In this document: piece after piece, positions 18,605-26,691 of the stretch | Layout: the number at the start of each line of letters is the position of its first letter | Numbering within the stretch: the first letter of the stretch is position 1 | Assembly: GCF_000020585.3 (NCBI RefSeq) | Contig: NC_011138.3 | Location: 1,965,136-2,029,135 of the forward strand | Length of the DNA: 64,000 nucleotides | From: Alteromonas mediterranea DE | GTDB lineage: Bacteria > Pseudomonadota > Gammaproteobacteria > Enterobacterales > Alteromonadaceae | Direction of reading: 5' to 3' | The notes under the pieces: generated by a model | Database searches by the model: none | Seen by the model: the letters and a program-made list of their open reading frames with translations, nothing else | What the model was told of the DNA's origin: nothing | Position numbers and translations under genes: made by a program

Positions 18605-19822
18605 ATGCAGGTATTCCTTTTTACCTGCATAGTCATTTTGTCTGTGCTTGTTGTAGCTCAACCTGCAATGGGCAACACCAACGATGAAACACCCTCAGAA
18701 AACTCACCTCTTGTTCGATTTCATGCCTGGGGTGGTAGCGCCCAGGTTAATGGCTACCTTCAGTGGGTGGCACTTCAAGTTAAAACCCGCTTTAACATAG
18801 AGCTTCAACACGTGAAGCTAGCTGACACCAGTGATGCAGTGTCTCGTGTACTGGCAGAAAAAGCAGCGGGTAATCATAACAATGGCAGTGTGGATCTTAT
18901 ATGGATAAACGGCGAGAACTTCGCTGCAATGAAAAAGCACGGATTACTGAGTGCCTCGTGGGTAAGTGAACTTAATAATTTCAGTCTCACTAATCCTGAG
19001 GAAAACTCCGCTATGACCACAGACTTTGGTGAGCCCACTTTAGGCATGGAAGCACCTTGGGGGAAAGCGTCTATGGTGTTTTACTATCGTAGTGAACACA
19101 TGAAGTCGCTAGGGCTTATGGCGCCGAAAACCACTGAACAGCTTCTACGATTTAGCCAAAAAGCCCCGGGTAGATTCACTTACCCTGTACCTAGCGACTA
19201 TTTGGGCATCAGCTTTATTAAATATGCTGCGCTGGCGCTAAACAAAGACAAACACAGCGTGTTTTATCAACCGGTAAGTGAGGCATCGCTAAAAACTGTT
19301 TTGCCCCCTTTATGGAAGTACCTGGATGCGCTACACCCTACCATGTGGCAGCAAGGCGATCATATGCTAAGACACGCCTCTCAGCTCCAGCGATTGGTGG
19401 GGGCGGGCGAGCTTTCATTGGCTTTTTCTTTTACCGCATCGGAAATCCCCTCTGCGGTCACACGCTTCGATTTACCTGAAGATGTGCGCACTTACGCTAT
19501 GCAAGACGGAAGCTTAGCAAACGTGCACTTTGTAGGGTTAACCTATAACTCGGGAAGCAAAGCGGCGGCGAAAACCGTTGTGAATTTCTTGATTTCACCC
19601 CAAGCACAAGCCAAGAAGCAGGAAATAACCGTATGGGGCGATGACACCGTGCTCGATATGACGACCCTCACTAATGCCCAACAAGCATTATTTAAAAAAG
19701 AGGCAGTGCATCCATCGGCACTCGATAAATCGAAGCCGACCGCTCTATTGGCCGAGCCTCATGCAAGCTGGACCGACGCGCTGCGTGATGCATGGTACGA
19801 ACGTTACGGAGCGCGTTACTAA
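18605..19822 (+). CDS. ynjB: YnjB-like ABC transporter substrate-binding protein
   Basis: Periplasmic solute-binding protein of the YnjB type, about 405 residues. The signal peptide is FLFTCIVILSVLVVAQPAMG. Mature motifs include FHAWGGSAQVNGYLQW, VDLIWINGENFAAMK, APWGKASMVFYYRSE and LVGAGELSLAFSFTASE, matching E. coli YnjB. The start is uncertain: ATG at 18605 gives a good signal peptide but has no ribosome-binding site, and the frame is open back to 18467 inside the DUF547 gene. Its stop overlaps the permease start by one base. The ligand of the YnjBCD system is unknown. Confidence 0.88.
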   Translation: MQVFLFTCIVILSVLVVAQPAMGNTNDETPSENSPLVRFHAWGGSAQVNGYLQWVALQVKTRFNIELQHVKLADTSDAVSRVLAEKAAGNHNNGSVDLIWINGENFAAMKKHGLLSASWVSELNNFSLTNPEENSAMTTDFGEPTLGMEAPWGKASMVFYYRSEHMKSLGLMAPKTTEQLLRFSQKAPGRFTYPVPSDYLGISFIKYAALALNKDKHSVFYQPVSEASLKTVLPPLWKYLDALHPTMWQQGDHMLRHASQLQRLVGAGELSLAFSFTASEIPSAVTRFDLPEDVRTYAMQDGSLANVHFVGLTYNSGSKAAAKTVVNFLISPQAQAKKQEITVWGDDTVLDMTTLTNAQQALFKKEAVHPSALDKSKPTALLAEPHASWTDALRDAWYERYGARY

Positions 19823-21567
19823 TGTTCGCGCAATTTACGCGCATTATGCGCTGGTGTTTACTGCTATTGCTTTGCATACCCGTATTAGCAGGGCTTGTGG
19901 GCGTAATTTTTCCTGCGTTAGGTTATTTCCCTGCCATAGGCGCGAACAGCTTTTCACTAGACGTTTTTAGAACGCTATTTGCTCTTGATGATATTTGGCA
20001 CATGGTGTGGCTTTCGCTTTTCACCGGGGTGGGGTCAACATTGCTGGCGATGGCTGGCGCGTTTTTATTATTAGCTACCTTTTATCAGTCTTCGTGGCTT
20101 GAAAAAGTGCAAGGGTTGCTTAGCCCGTTTCTGGTGTTTCCTCATGCGGCAGCGGCCATTGCTTTATTGTTCGTATTAAGTCCTTCAGGTATTTTTGCTC
20201 GTTTCATGGTGCTAGGCGGTAATGACGGCCCCCATATAGCAGGCAGCAGCTTTTTCCCTTATGATGAGTTCGGCTTTAGCGTACTGTTGGCGTTAAGCCT
20301 TAAAGAGTTGCCATTTATTATTTTAATGGCCCTTAGTGTGATGTCTCAGCCGCTAATAAAAAAGAAACTGTTGGGCTACGTAAACGTGGGGTCTTCCCTT
20401 GGTTATTCACCCACAGCAAGCTTTTTCAAACTTGTAGCACCAAGTATATTTACGCAAATCAAGCTGCCCATACTTGCGGTGTTGGTGTTCGCCACCTCAA
20501 ACGTTGAAATTCCGCTTATACTTGGCTCCAATAACCCGAGTACCCTAGCCGTTGCCATTATGCATTGGTTTAATCATATTGATTTGTTCATGCGCTTACT
20601 GGCCAGCGGTGCAGCGGTGCTTCAGGTGGCTGTGAGTGGGGTAGCGTTACTCTTATTTTTCGCCGTTGAACATTTTTTTATGTACTTAGGCAAACAGAGC
20701 CTGATGAAAGGCCGCAGGCACGGTGCCGATGCCCTAGTTCGAGGCATTGGATACGGCATTGTTTCACTCTACGTGATATTGATAAGCACAGTGATCTACG
20801 CGGTTGTAATGTATTCAATAGCAAAACATTGGTCTTTTCCTGCGCTGCTGCCTGAAGGGGTTACTTTCTTACACTGGGGCACCGCGTTAGAGGCACTGGC
20901 AACACCGCTTGTAAATAGCCTATTACTTGGCATGTTAGTGAGCACATCGGCAATGTTACTGGTACTCTTTACGCTAGAAAGTGAACAGCTAAAGCCGGCG
21001 GCTAGACATGCCAACAGCGCGTTTTCAATATCGCTTTTTTTACCACTATTAGTGCCCGGAGTGGCATTTTTATACGGGTTAGTGTGGTTCCAGCAGCTTG
21101 TTTTGCAAAACGCCGTATGGTTTCACACCTACATTGCGCACATGGTGTATGTTGTTCCCTATGTGTTTTTGTCTATGGCGGTAGCCTATCGCAAGTTCGA
21201 CAATCGCTATGCCATGGTTGCGCAGAGTTTAGGGAAAACGCCGTGGCAGGTGTTCTATCGCATTAAGCTACCTCTAATGCTTAACGCTATATTGGTGGCG
21301 TGGGCATTAGGGCTAGCTATAAGTTTTAGTCAATATTTACCCACCTTGTTAGCTTCGGGGGGCACCATTGCGACTATCACGACGGAAGCTGTCGCCTCGG
21401 TATCGGGTAGCAGTACACGCTTAACCGCCGTATACGTTATTATTCAGGGGGCAATGCCTTTGATTGGCTTTGTGATTGCGTGGTATTTACCTGGCGTTTT
21501 AATGAAAAACCGCGGCGCTAGTATCAAAGAAAAAAACAAACGTAGAGCAGTATTACATGGCACTTAG
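19822..21567 (+). CDS. ynjC: YnjC-like ABC transporter permease (fused double permease)
   Basis: Inner-membrane permease of 581 residues with about 12 spans, formed from two binding-protein-dependent permease halves in one chain. EAA-type loops are visible in both halves: one near residue 190 (VGSSLGYSPTASFFKLVAPS) and one near residue 480 (AQSLGKTPWQVFYRIKLP). These dock onto the ATPase. ATG overlaps the ynjB stop (TAATG), and the end overlaps the ATPase gene by 11 bases, so the three components are translationally coupled. Family relatives import inorganic ions or thiamine-like compounds, but no substrate is fixed for YnjC. Confidence 0.9.
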   Translation: MFAQFTRIMRWCLLLLLCIPVLAGLVGVIFPALGYFPAIGANSFSLDVFRTLFALDDIWHMVWLSLFTGVGSTLLAMAGAFLLLATFYQSSWLEKVQGLLSPFLVFPHAAAAIALLFVLSPSGIFARFMVLGGNDGPHIAGSSFFPYDEFGFSVLLALSLKELPFIILMALSVMSQPLIKKKLLGYVNVGSSLGYSPTASFFKLVAPSIFTQIKLPILAVLVFATSNVEIPLILGSNNPSTLAVAIMHWFNHIDLFMRLLASGAAVLQVAVSGVALLLFFAVEHFFMYLGKQSLMKGRRHGADALVRGIGYGIVSLYVILISTVIYAVVMYSIAKHWSFPALLPEGVTFLHWGTALEALATPLVNSLLLGMLVSTSAMLLVLFTLESEQLKPAARHANSAFSISLFLPLLVPGVAFLYGLVWFQQLVLQNAVWFHTYIAHMVYVVPYVFLSMAVAYRKFDNRYAMVAQSLGKTPWQVFYRIKLPLMLNAILVAWALGLAISFSQYLPTLLASGGTIATITTEAVASVSGSSTRLTAVYVIIQGAMPLIGFVIAWYLPGVLMKNRGASIKEKNKRRAVLHGT

Positions 21568-22195
21568 TTTAGAAAAACTGGTTATCTCTCGTGCAGACAA
21601 TGTGCTGTTGAACGTAAACGCATGCGTAGAAAAAGGGCAAGTTTTAACAGTGATGGGGCCAAGTGGAGCGGGCAAGTCTACCTTGCTGCAAGCCATTGCC
21701 GGGCAACTTTATGAGCCATTTAGTGTTAGCGGCATTATTAAAATCGACAATAACGTGATTAACCGTAAACCCGCCCATTTGCGTAAAGTGGGCATGATGT
21801 TTCAAGACGCCTTGTTGTTTGAACATATGACGGTAGCTGAAAACATAGCGTTTGCCATGCCAAAAACTAGCCACAGTAATCCGCACGCTAGGATGGAGGC
21901 CATTAACACCATGTTGAGCGCTGTCGAATTAGAGAGCATGGGGCAGCGTGGTGTAAATACGCTTTCAGGCGGGCAGCAGTCAAGAGTGTCGTTATTAAGA
22001 ACGCTAGCTTCGGCGCCGGATGTGGTTTTGCTAGACGAGCCCTTTAGTAAGCTTGACCTTGCGCTTCGTGGGCAAATTCGAAGCTGGACATTCGAGCAGC
22101 TTAAAGCGCACAATATTCCCGCCGTGCTGGTTACCCACGACAAAGAAGACGCCATTGCTGCTGGCGGCCAAATAATTGAGTTATCGCCATGTTAG
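21557..22195 (+). CDS. ynjD: YnjD-like ABC transporter ATPase
   Basis: Cytoplasmic ATP-binding subunit of 212 residues that powers the YnjB-YnjC importer. Walker A GPSGAGKST (about residues 33-41), Q-loop MMFQDALLF, signature LSGGQQSR, Walker B VVLLDEPF and H-loop VLVTHDKEDA are all intact. The start lies within the last codons of the permease gene and the stop lies within the start of the phosphatidyltransferase gene, so all four genes from ynjB onward are packed without gaps. Confidence 0.93.
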   Translation: MALSLEKLVISRADNVLLNVNACVEKGQVLTVMGPSGAGKSTLLQAIAGQLYEPFSVSGIIKIDNNVINRKPAHLRKVGMMFQDALLFEHMTVAENIAFAMPKTSHSNPHARMEAINTMLSAVELESMGQRGVNTLSGGQQSRVSLLRTLASAPDVVLLDEPFSKLDLALRGQIRSWTFEQLKAHNIPAVLVTHDKEDAIAAGGQIIELSPC

Positions 22196-22845
22196 ATGCA
22201 AAAATTACCCCGTTTATAAAGCCACTATTAAAACCCCTGATTAGCTTTCTTGATCAACAGGGCGTTGCGCCGAACCACGTGACCCTTGCCGGGTTTGTCC
22301 TTGGCTTACTGGCTGTTCCCTTTATTATTCTTAACTGGTGGTGGGGGGCGCTTTGCTGCATCATTTTCAATCGCGTTTTGGATGGTATAGACGGCGAGCT
22401 AGCCCGCTACCAGAAAAGTAGTAGTAGCGCGGGTGGATATTTGGATATCTGCTTAGACTTTCTATTTTACGCGTCGATACCTTTGGCGTTTGGCATCGCA
22501 GACCCTATCAACTGGGGTATCCCTGCTATGGTGTTATTAGCCACGTTTATTGGTACAGGAAGTAGTTTTTTAGCTTTTGCTATCGCCGCAGAAAAGTTTC
22601 AGATAGCCAGGCCTCAGTTTGCCAATAAAAGCTTTTATTACATGCAAGGGCTAACCGAGGGAACTGAAACTATTTTAGTGTTTTTGGCATTTTGCATCTG
22701 GCCGCAATATTTCGCTGAAATGGCTTATATTTTTGCAGCAGCCTGTGCGGTTACTGTGGTGACGCGTATTGCAGGAGGGTTCAGCACCCTCGATAAGGTA
22801 GAGCGCAGCGTAAAGGCTAAAAACGCTCGCGAGCATCAAGCTTAA
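22189..22845 (+). CDS. ynjF: YnjF-like CDP-alcohol phosphatidyltransferase
   Basis: Inner-membrane enzyme of 218 residues and about six spans, moving a phosphatidyl or similar group from a CDP-alcohol to an acceptor alcohol. The family signature D-G-x2-A-R-x8-G-x3-D-x3-D is present as VLDGIDGELARYQ followed by GGYLDICLDF, with the spacing slightly shifted by IDGE. It overlaps the ATPase gene by 7 bases. E. coli has ynjF in the same gene group, though there ynjE lies between ynjD and ynjF; ynjE is absent here. The physiological acceptor is unknown. Confidence 0.9.
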   Translation: MLDAKITPFIKPLLKPLISFLDQQGVAPNHVTLAGFVLGLLAVPFIILNWWWGALCCIIFNRVLDGIDGELARYQKSSSSAGGYLDICLDFLFYASIPLAFGIADPINWGIPAMVLLATFIGTGSSFLAFAIAAEKFQIARPQFANKSFYYMQGLTEGTETILVFLAFCIWPQYFAEMAYIFAAACAVTVVTRIAGGFSTLDKVERSVKAKNAREHQA

Positions 22846-22984
22846 TAAATATAAACTGCGTGTAACCGTGAACTTTGTGTTATGGCCGCTTAAACACCTT
22901 TTTATAATGGCAATGTGTGAAGGGTTAGAACGCGTATTGTTGAAAAAGTATTATGATAGAGTTTTATGACAAAGAGAGTATACG

Positions 22985-23836
22985 TTGGATAATACATCAG
23001 CTATTCGCTTAAGCATGTTTCTTGGCATATTCATGTGCATGGCGCTGCTAGAAGCGCGTTATCCAGCGCGTAAAGCGGTGCTCGATAGAAAAACACGCTG
23101 GGTGGGTAACTTGTCTATGGTCGTGTTGGGCGCATTGATATCTCGGGTACTGTTGCCCGCCACTTTAGTCGGTGTGTCGGTGTGGGCGCAGCAAGAAGAC
23201 TTTGGGCTTTTTAATGTAATGTTAGGCTATGCGCAAAGCGGGTCATCGTTAATAGGAATAAGTGATGATGTAGAAAGCAGCGGCGTCGTATTCGCCGGCA
23301 TAGTGACTTTAAGTGTAATACTGCTAGATATGATCATCTATTGGCAGCATAGGCTGTTTCATACCGTACCTCTATTATGGCGTTTTCACAAAATGCATCA
23401 TGCTGATAGTCATGTGGATACCACCACAGGCCTTCGCTTTCATCCCGTTGAAATTGCTATCAGCCTAGGCGTAAAGGCCGCTGCTGTGGCACTGTTAGGC
23501 ATACCTGCTGTTGCTATTGTTATCTTTGAAGTGGCACTTAATGGCTTTGCGCTGTTTAATCATGCCAATATACGACTATCGCAAAAGTGGGATGACAGAG
23601 TGGGGCGGGTCTTAATAACGCAACGCCTTCACCGTATTCACCATAGCCAGGCCAAAGCAGAGTCAAATTCAAACTATGGGTTCAGCGTGTCGTGGTGGGA
23701 TCGCTTGTTTAATAGTTTTACTCCACGGGCACAATACAGCGATGAAACGTTACCTATTGGGCAAAAAGACGTACCTGCAGTAAAAGGAAATGCGTCTATT
23801 AGGGCATTGCTAATACAGCCATTTAAAAATAAGTAG
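22985..23836 (+). CDS. Sterol desaturase/fatty acid hydroxylase-family membrane protein
   Basis: An integral-membrane non-haem di-iron protein of 283 residues. Histidine clusters of the family are visible: HRLFHTVPLLWRFHKMHH (HxxxH and HxxHH), then HPVEIAI, NHANI, and HRIHHSQ (HxxHH). These bind two irons for hydroxylation or desaturation of a lipid chain. Start is probably TTG at 22985 with AAGAGAG about 7 bases upstream; the first ATG in frame is ten codons later. It follows the ynj-like operon by 139 bases on the same strand and may have its own promoter. Substrate unknown. Confidence 0.85.
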   Translation: MDNTSAIRLSMFLGIFMCMALLEARYPARKAVLDRKTRWVGNLSMVVLGALISRVLLPATLVGVSVWAQQEDFGLFNVMLGYAQSGSSLIGISDDVESSGVVFAGIVTLSVILLDMIIYWQHRLFHTVPLLWRFHKMHHADSHVDTTTGLRFHPVEIAISLGVKAAAVALLGIPAVAIVIFEVALNGFALFNHANIRLSQKWDDRVGRVLITQRLHRIHHSQAKAESNSNYGFSVSWWDRLFNSFTPRAQYSDETLPIGQKDVPAVKGNASIRALLIQPFKNK

Positions 23837-23903
23837 GGCGTTAACCACCTTACAATATTCATCTTTAGCGTTATCGCATAAGCCTGAGTTGCTTGCAGTC
23901 AGC

Positions 23904-24140
23904 TTAGCTACATCCAAGTTGTAAAGAAAGGCCACCAAGTTTGCCTTCTACACTGCTTTCACTTTCTACTGGCAATATGGGCATGATATCAAGACCAGTG
24001 CGGGCCTCTACCTCGTCAACGGTTACCTCAGTGAAGCAGTAGTCATCGCGGCGGGACGCATTCTGCTGCATGATGAACGCAGATGCTTCGACCAGGCCAT
24101 TTACTTCTCTAACAACAACTTCAAAGTAACCTTGAATAAA
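23904..24140 (-). pseudogene. C-terminal remnant of a NUC1-type DNA/RNA endonuclease
   Basis: A frame without a start codon reads GYFEVVVREVNGLVEASA, then FIMQQNASRRDDYCFTEVT and VDEVEARTGLDIMPILP before its stop. This is the tail of DNA/RNA non-specific endonucleases (Endonuclease G/NUC1), where an AFIM segment and a DEVE-x-TG-x-D-x-LP ending are characteristic. The frame is blocked by TAA about 7 codons before GYF, and no catalytic DRGH region is found upstream, where the ExoD gene begins. It is therefore a truncated relic of about 75 codons. Homology is from memory of the family and not confirmed by search. Confidence 0.65.
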
Positions 24141-24196
24141 ACAAAGAGCTTAATGTTAAAAAGTGAATAGTAGCCGTGTAGTCGTGCGCTAGAGCG

Positions 24197-24772
24197 CTAC
24201 ATCATGCCAATAGCTTTAAATACCAGATAACCTGTACCTAGCTGGAGTAAAATGCCAAGGGACAGAAACACGCCGTCACGGTTCGCCATGCCTAGCGCTG
24301 TTATGCAAAGTGCAAAAGCGGGCAAAGCGACAGCGAAAGGAAGTGCTTCAAGGGGGATCATACCAAGGGCTGCAATAGCACAGTATCCCGCAATGATATT
24401 TTTAGCGGGGGTGTGAGAGAGAAAAGTCATGCGGGGCTTAAGTAGCTTTTCGGTCTTTTGGGCGTAGGGTTTTGCTTTATCAATTGCGCTTTCTAGCTTA
24501 TCAGAGCTTACTTCTTTCTCTTTTAGTACTTTGGGGAGCCATGGGCTTTTTCGCCCAACAGCCACTTGTATACAGATAAAAAATAACGTTAAGCCGCACA
24601 GGGTTGGTACGCCCGGTATAGCCCCTGTGGGAAGCAAAGCAATAAGAGCAGGCATTAAGAGGAGTGGGCCAAAGCCTCTATCTTCAAAGCGCTCCACTAC
24701 TTTGCCTAATGACGTCTTTTCGCTTTGTTCATCATACATCTCATCTAATAATTCAACGATTGAATCGCTCAT
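24197..24772 (-). CDS. ExoD-family membrane protein (exopolysaccharide synthesis)
   Basis: A 191-residue inner-membrane protein of the ExoD family, first linked to exopolysaccharide production and alkali tolerance in rhizobia. A conserved N-terminal cytoplasmic segment (GKVVERFEDRGFGPLLLMPALIALLPTGAIPGVP) is recognisable by its FGPLLL and GAIPGVP parts. Four predicted spans follow (about residues 35-68, 125-145, 150-165, 168-188). It stands alone here with no polysaccharide cluster nearby. Function in this organism is unproven. Confidence 0.85.
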   Translation of the reverse strand: MSDSIVELLDEMYDEQSEKTSLGKVVERFEDRGFGPLLLMPALIALLPTGAIPGVPTLCGLTLFFICIQVAVGRKSPWLPKVLKEKEVSSDKLESAIDKAKPYAQKTEKLLKPRMTFLSHTPAKNIIAGYCAIAALGMIPLEALPFAVALPAFALCITALGMANRDGVFLSLGILLQLGTGYLVFKAIGMM

Positions 24773-24871
24773 GATTAATGCTTCGTTCCCGTTTGAAATT
24801 CCTTATCCCTTTTTGAATACGCTGTCATCTTAAATAAGTTTAATAAACCAATAGGCGAAATTTTTTATGAA

Positions 24872-25628
24872 ATGCGTGAGGCCAAGGAAATCGGCATATT
24901 AAGTGCTACATTTAAAGAGTATCGAATGTCGAGAACTGTTTCGAATAAAAAAGAAGCCCTTTCAATTTTGCGTCAAATGCCATCGAGTATTTTGTTTAAA
25001 AGTACTGATAGCAATAAGGTATACGCGAGCGAATACTTTGAAAAAGATTTTGGAATAATCGAGCCAAGTGGTATTACAAGCAGCTCTCTTACGTTTTACG
25101 ACCCGTACTCAAAGAAAGAGATGCTTGGTCGTGCTGACCCTTTTCTTCTTGTAGAGTCTGGGGAACAGCTTGCCAAGCAGTGCCGGCTTCAGACTCAATC
25201 ACGTACGATGAATTGCTATATTGAAGGGGGAATGGTTTAACGATTGTTACGGTCACGTGGCGGGGGACGCTGTACTTAAAAGCGTTGCCGAAACCTTGTC
25301 AAATAGCTGTTTAGGAAGTGACGATTTAATTGCAAGGTATGGAGGAGAAGAGTTCGCAGTCATCCTTCCAGGTACAACTTCTGATTCACTTGCGACAATA
25401 GCCGCGAGAATACTTCGAAACGTAACCTATTTATCGATAGCACATGAAAAATCTCAATGTTCAAAAACGCTCACCGTGAGTATTGGTATGGTTTGCCTTG
25501 ATTGGAGCGAAACCGAGCCTGAATCTATGCGAGGGGAGACCAAACTAAGCGCGACCTCCTTTCTTGAAAAAGCAGATGCGGCGCTATATCGGGCTAAGAA
25601 CGCCGGCAGGAACTGCGCTAAATTTTAG
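24872..25628 (+). pseudogene. Broken diguanylate cyclase (GGDEF) gene
   Basis: Two overlapping frames make one decayed gene. The first (24872-25240, 122 codons) gives an N-terminal region of no recognised family. The second (25221-25628) resumes in another frame inside a GGDEF domain: FNDCYGHVAGD, then the active-site loop as RYGGEEFAVILPG and a C-terminal AALYRAKNAGRN. The expected D-x-LTG-x-x-NRR start of the domain and the metal-binding LLxDIDxFK segment, about 45 residues, are missing between them. Internal deletion plus frameshift is the simplest reading. A c-di-GMP synthase is unlikely to be made. Confidence 0.75.
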
Positions 25629-25736
25629 CCTTCGAGGCACTCAATGAAGCATTCAGTAAGGTTAACAAACCTTAAGCACTCACCCTCCAATATGAGTTTT
25701 CTTTATCAGCGCGTTAAGTTACACCACTTTAAATAG

Positions 25737-25784
25737 TCACATGTTATTTTGTGATTAAAAGTAATCACATTTTAATATGTGATT
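25737..25784. promoter_or_regulatory. Double palindromic operator upstream of SatD-like regulator
   Basis: Two copies of the palindrome TCACA-N8-TGTGA occur 28 bases apart (25737-25754 and 25765-25782). The second extends to a perfect AATCACAT-N6-ATGTGATT (25763-25784). Half-sites alternate so that the inner pair also forms GTGATT-N6-AATCAC. CRP sites have the opposite order (TGTGA-N6-TCACA), so this is not a CRP box. The sites lie about 90-130 bases before a gene with a C-terminal HTH, which suggests autoregulation. Confidence 0.6.
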
Positions 25785-25869
25785 GTTTTTGTATTTTATG
25801 GGTTGTTGTGTATAGTAAAGCGTTAGACCCATTGAAAAATGATGGTGACATTAAGAACGGGAGCCGCTC

Positions 25870-26628
25870 ATGGTACAGTCAGGTAAGCACACTAAATCGG
25901 GAAGTAGTGACACACGTCAAGACGCTGCTAAGCGGTTAAATGACGTGCAGCTGAACGATAAAAGTGACCACAAAGCAGGTGTGCTTACTGGCGATATATC
26001 CCAGTCTCAATCATTTTCTGATGACGATTTTACTTCTATTCTAGCCACCCTCAAGGCGCTACTCTCAAAATACGCTGACCAATACAGCGGAGACTTTGAT
26101 GTTTACAGAGGGGACGCGTTTCAGTTAGTCGTTAAGCAGCCTGAGCACATTATGCTGATTGCTATTGGGCTACGGCTAGCGCTAAAAGCCCTAAACCCGA
26201 GCGTAGATGTTCGAATTAGTGCTGCCGTGGGGGACGCACAGTTTCGCGCAAAAGAGGTGAAAACGGGAACGGGGGAAGCCTTTGTGTTGTCAGGCAGAGG
26301 GCTTGACGATATTAAGCCTTACCACCTCGCTTTTCATACGAGCCATCAAGCGCTTGAAAACAGTACACAGTTAATCACGCGTTTCGCTGATGCTCACCTT
26401 ACAGGGCTAACGCCTACCCAATCTCAAACCTTATTGGCCTATATCGAAGCGTCAGACAAAAGCCATGAAAACGTGGCTGCCATATTGAATAAAAATAGAA
26501 GCAATGTGAGTAGAATTCTAAATGCCAGTAATTACAAACTGGTAGCAGAATACCTAAGCTACATGGAGCAGGAAATTAACGTGTGGAAACTTGGCCACCG
26601 GCCATTGAGTAACGCGCCTGTAAAATAA
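25870..26628 (+). CDS. SatD-like protein with C-terminal helix-turn-helix
   Basis: A 252-residue cytoplasmic protein. After a polar N-terminus of about 35 residues, a SatD-like domain begins at GVLTGDISQSQSF and continues with YSGDFDVYRGDAFQLVV. The GDI and GDxFQ elements are those of the SatD family and are reminiscent of the cyclase/GGDEF fold. Residues about 195-240 (ENVAAILNKNRSNVSRILN) look like a helix-turn-helix. ATG is preceded by ACGGGAG at 8 bases. The next gene is a DUF3307 membrane protein on the same strand, and SatD/DUF3307 pairing is known in other bacteria. Nucleotide sensing with DNA binding is an inference. Confidence 0.72.
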   Translation: MVQSGKHTKSGSSDTRQDAAKRLNDVQLNDKSDHKAGVLTGDISQSQSFSDDDFTSILATLKALLSKYADQYSGDFDVYRGDAFQLVVKQPEHIMLIAIGLRLALKALNPSVDVRISAAVGDAQFRAKEVKTGTGEAFVLSGRGLDDIKPYHLAFHTSHQALENSTQLITRFADAHLTGLTPTQSQTLLAYIEASDKSHENVAAILNKNRSNVSRILNASNYKLVAEYLSYMEQEINVWKLGHRPLSNAPVK

Positions 26629-26691
26629 TAACGCGGTCATTACGCCTTGGGTGTAAACATATTAAAAGCGAGCTTGTGAAAGGAGCGAGAA

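Noticed and set aside
25750..25769. CRP-binding site in the region before the SatD-like gene
   Set aside because: The TGTGA and TCACA halves in CRP orientation are 10 bases apart rather than 6; the better palindromes have the opposite orientation.
25751..25939. 62-codon frame over the palindromes upstream of the SatD-like gene
   Set aside because: It covers operator and promoter sequence and overlaps the start of the SatD-like gene, which has a good ribosome-binding site of its own.
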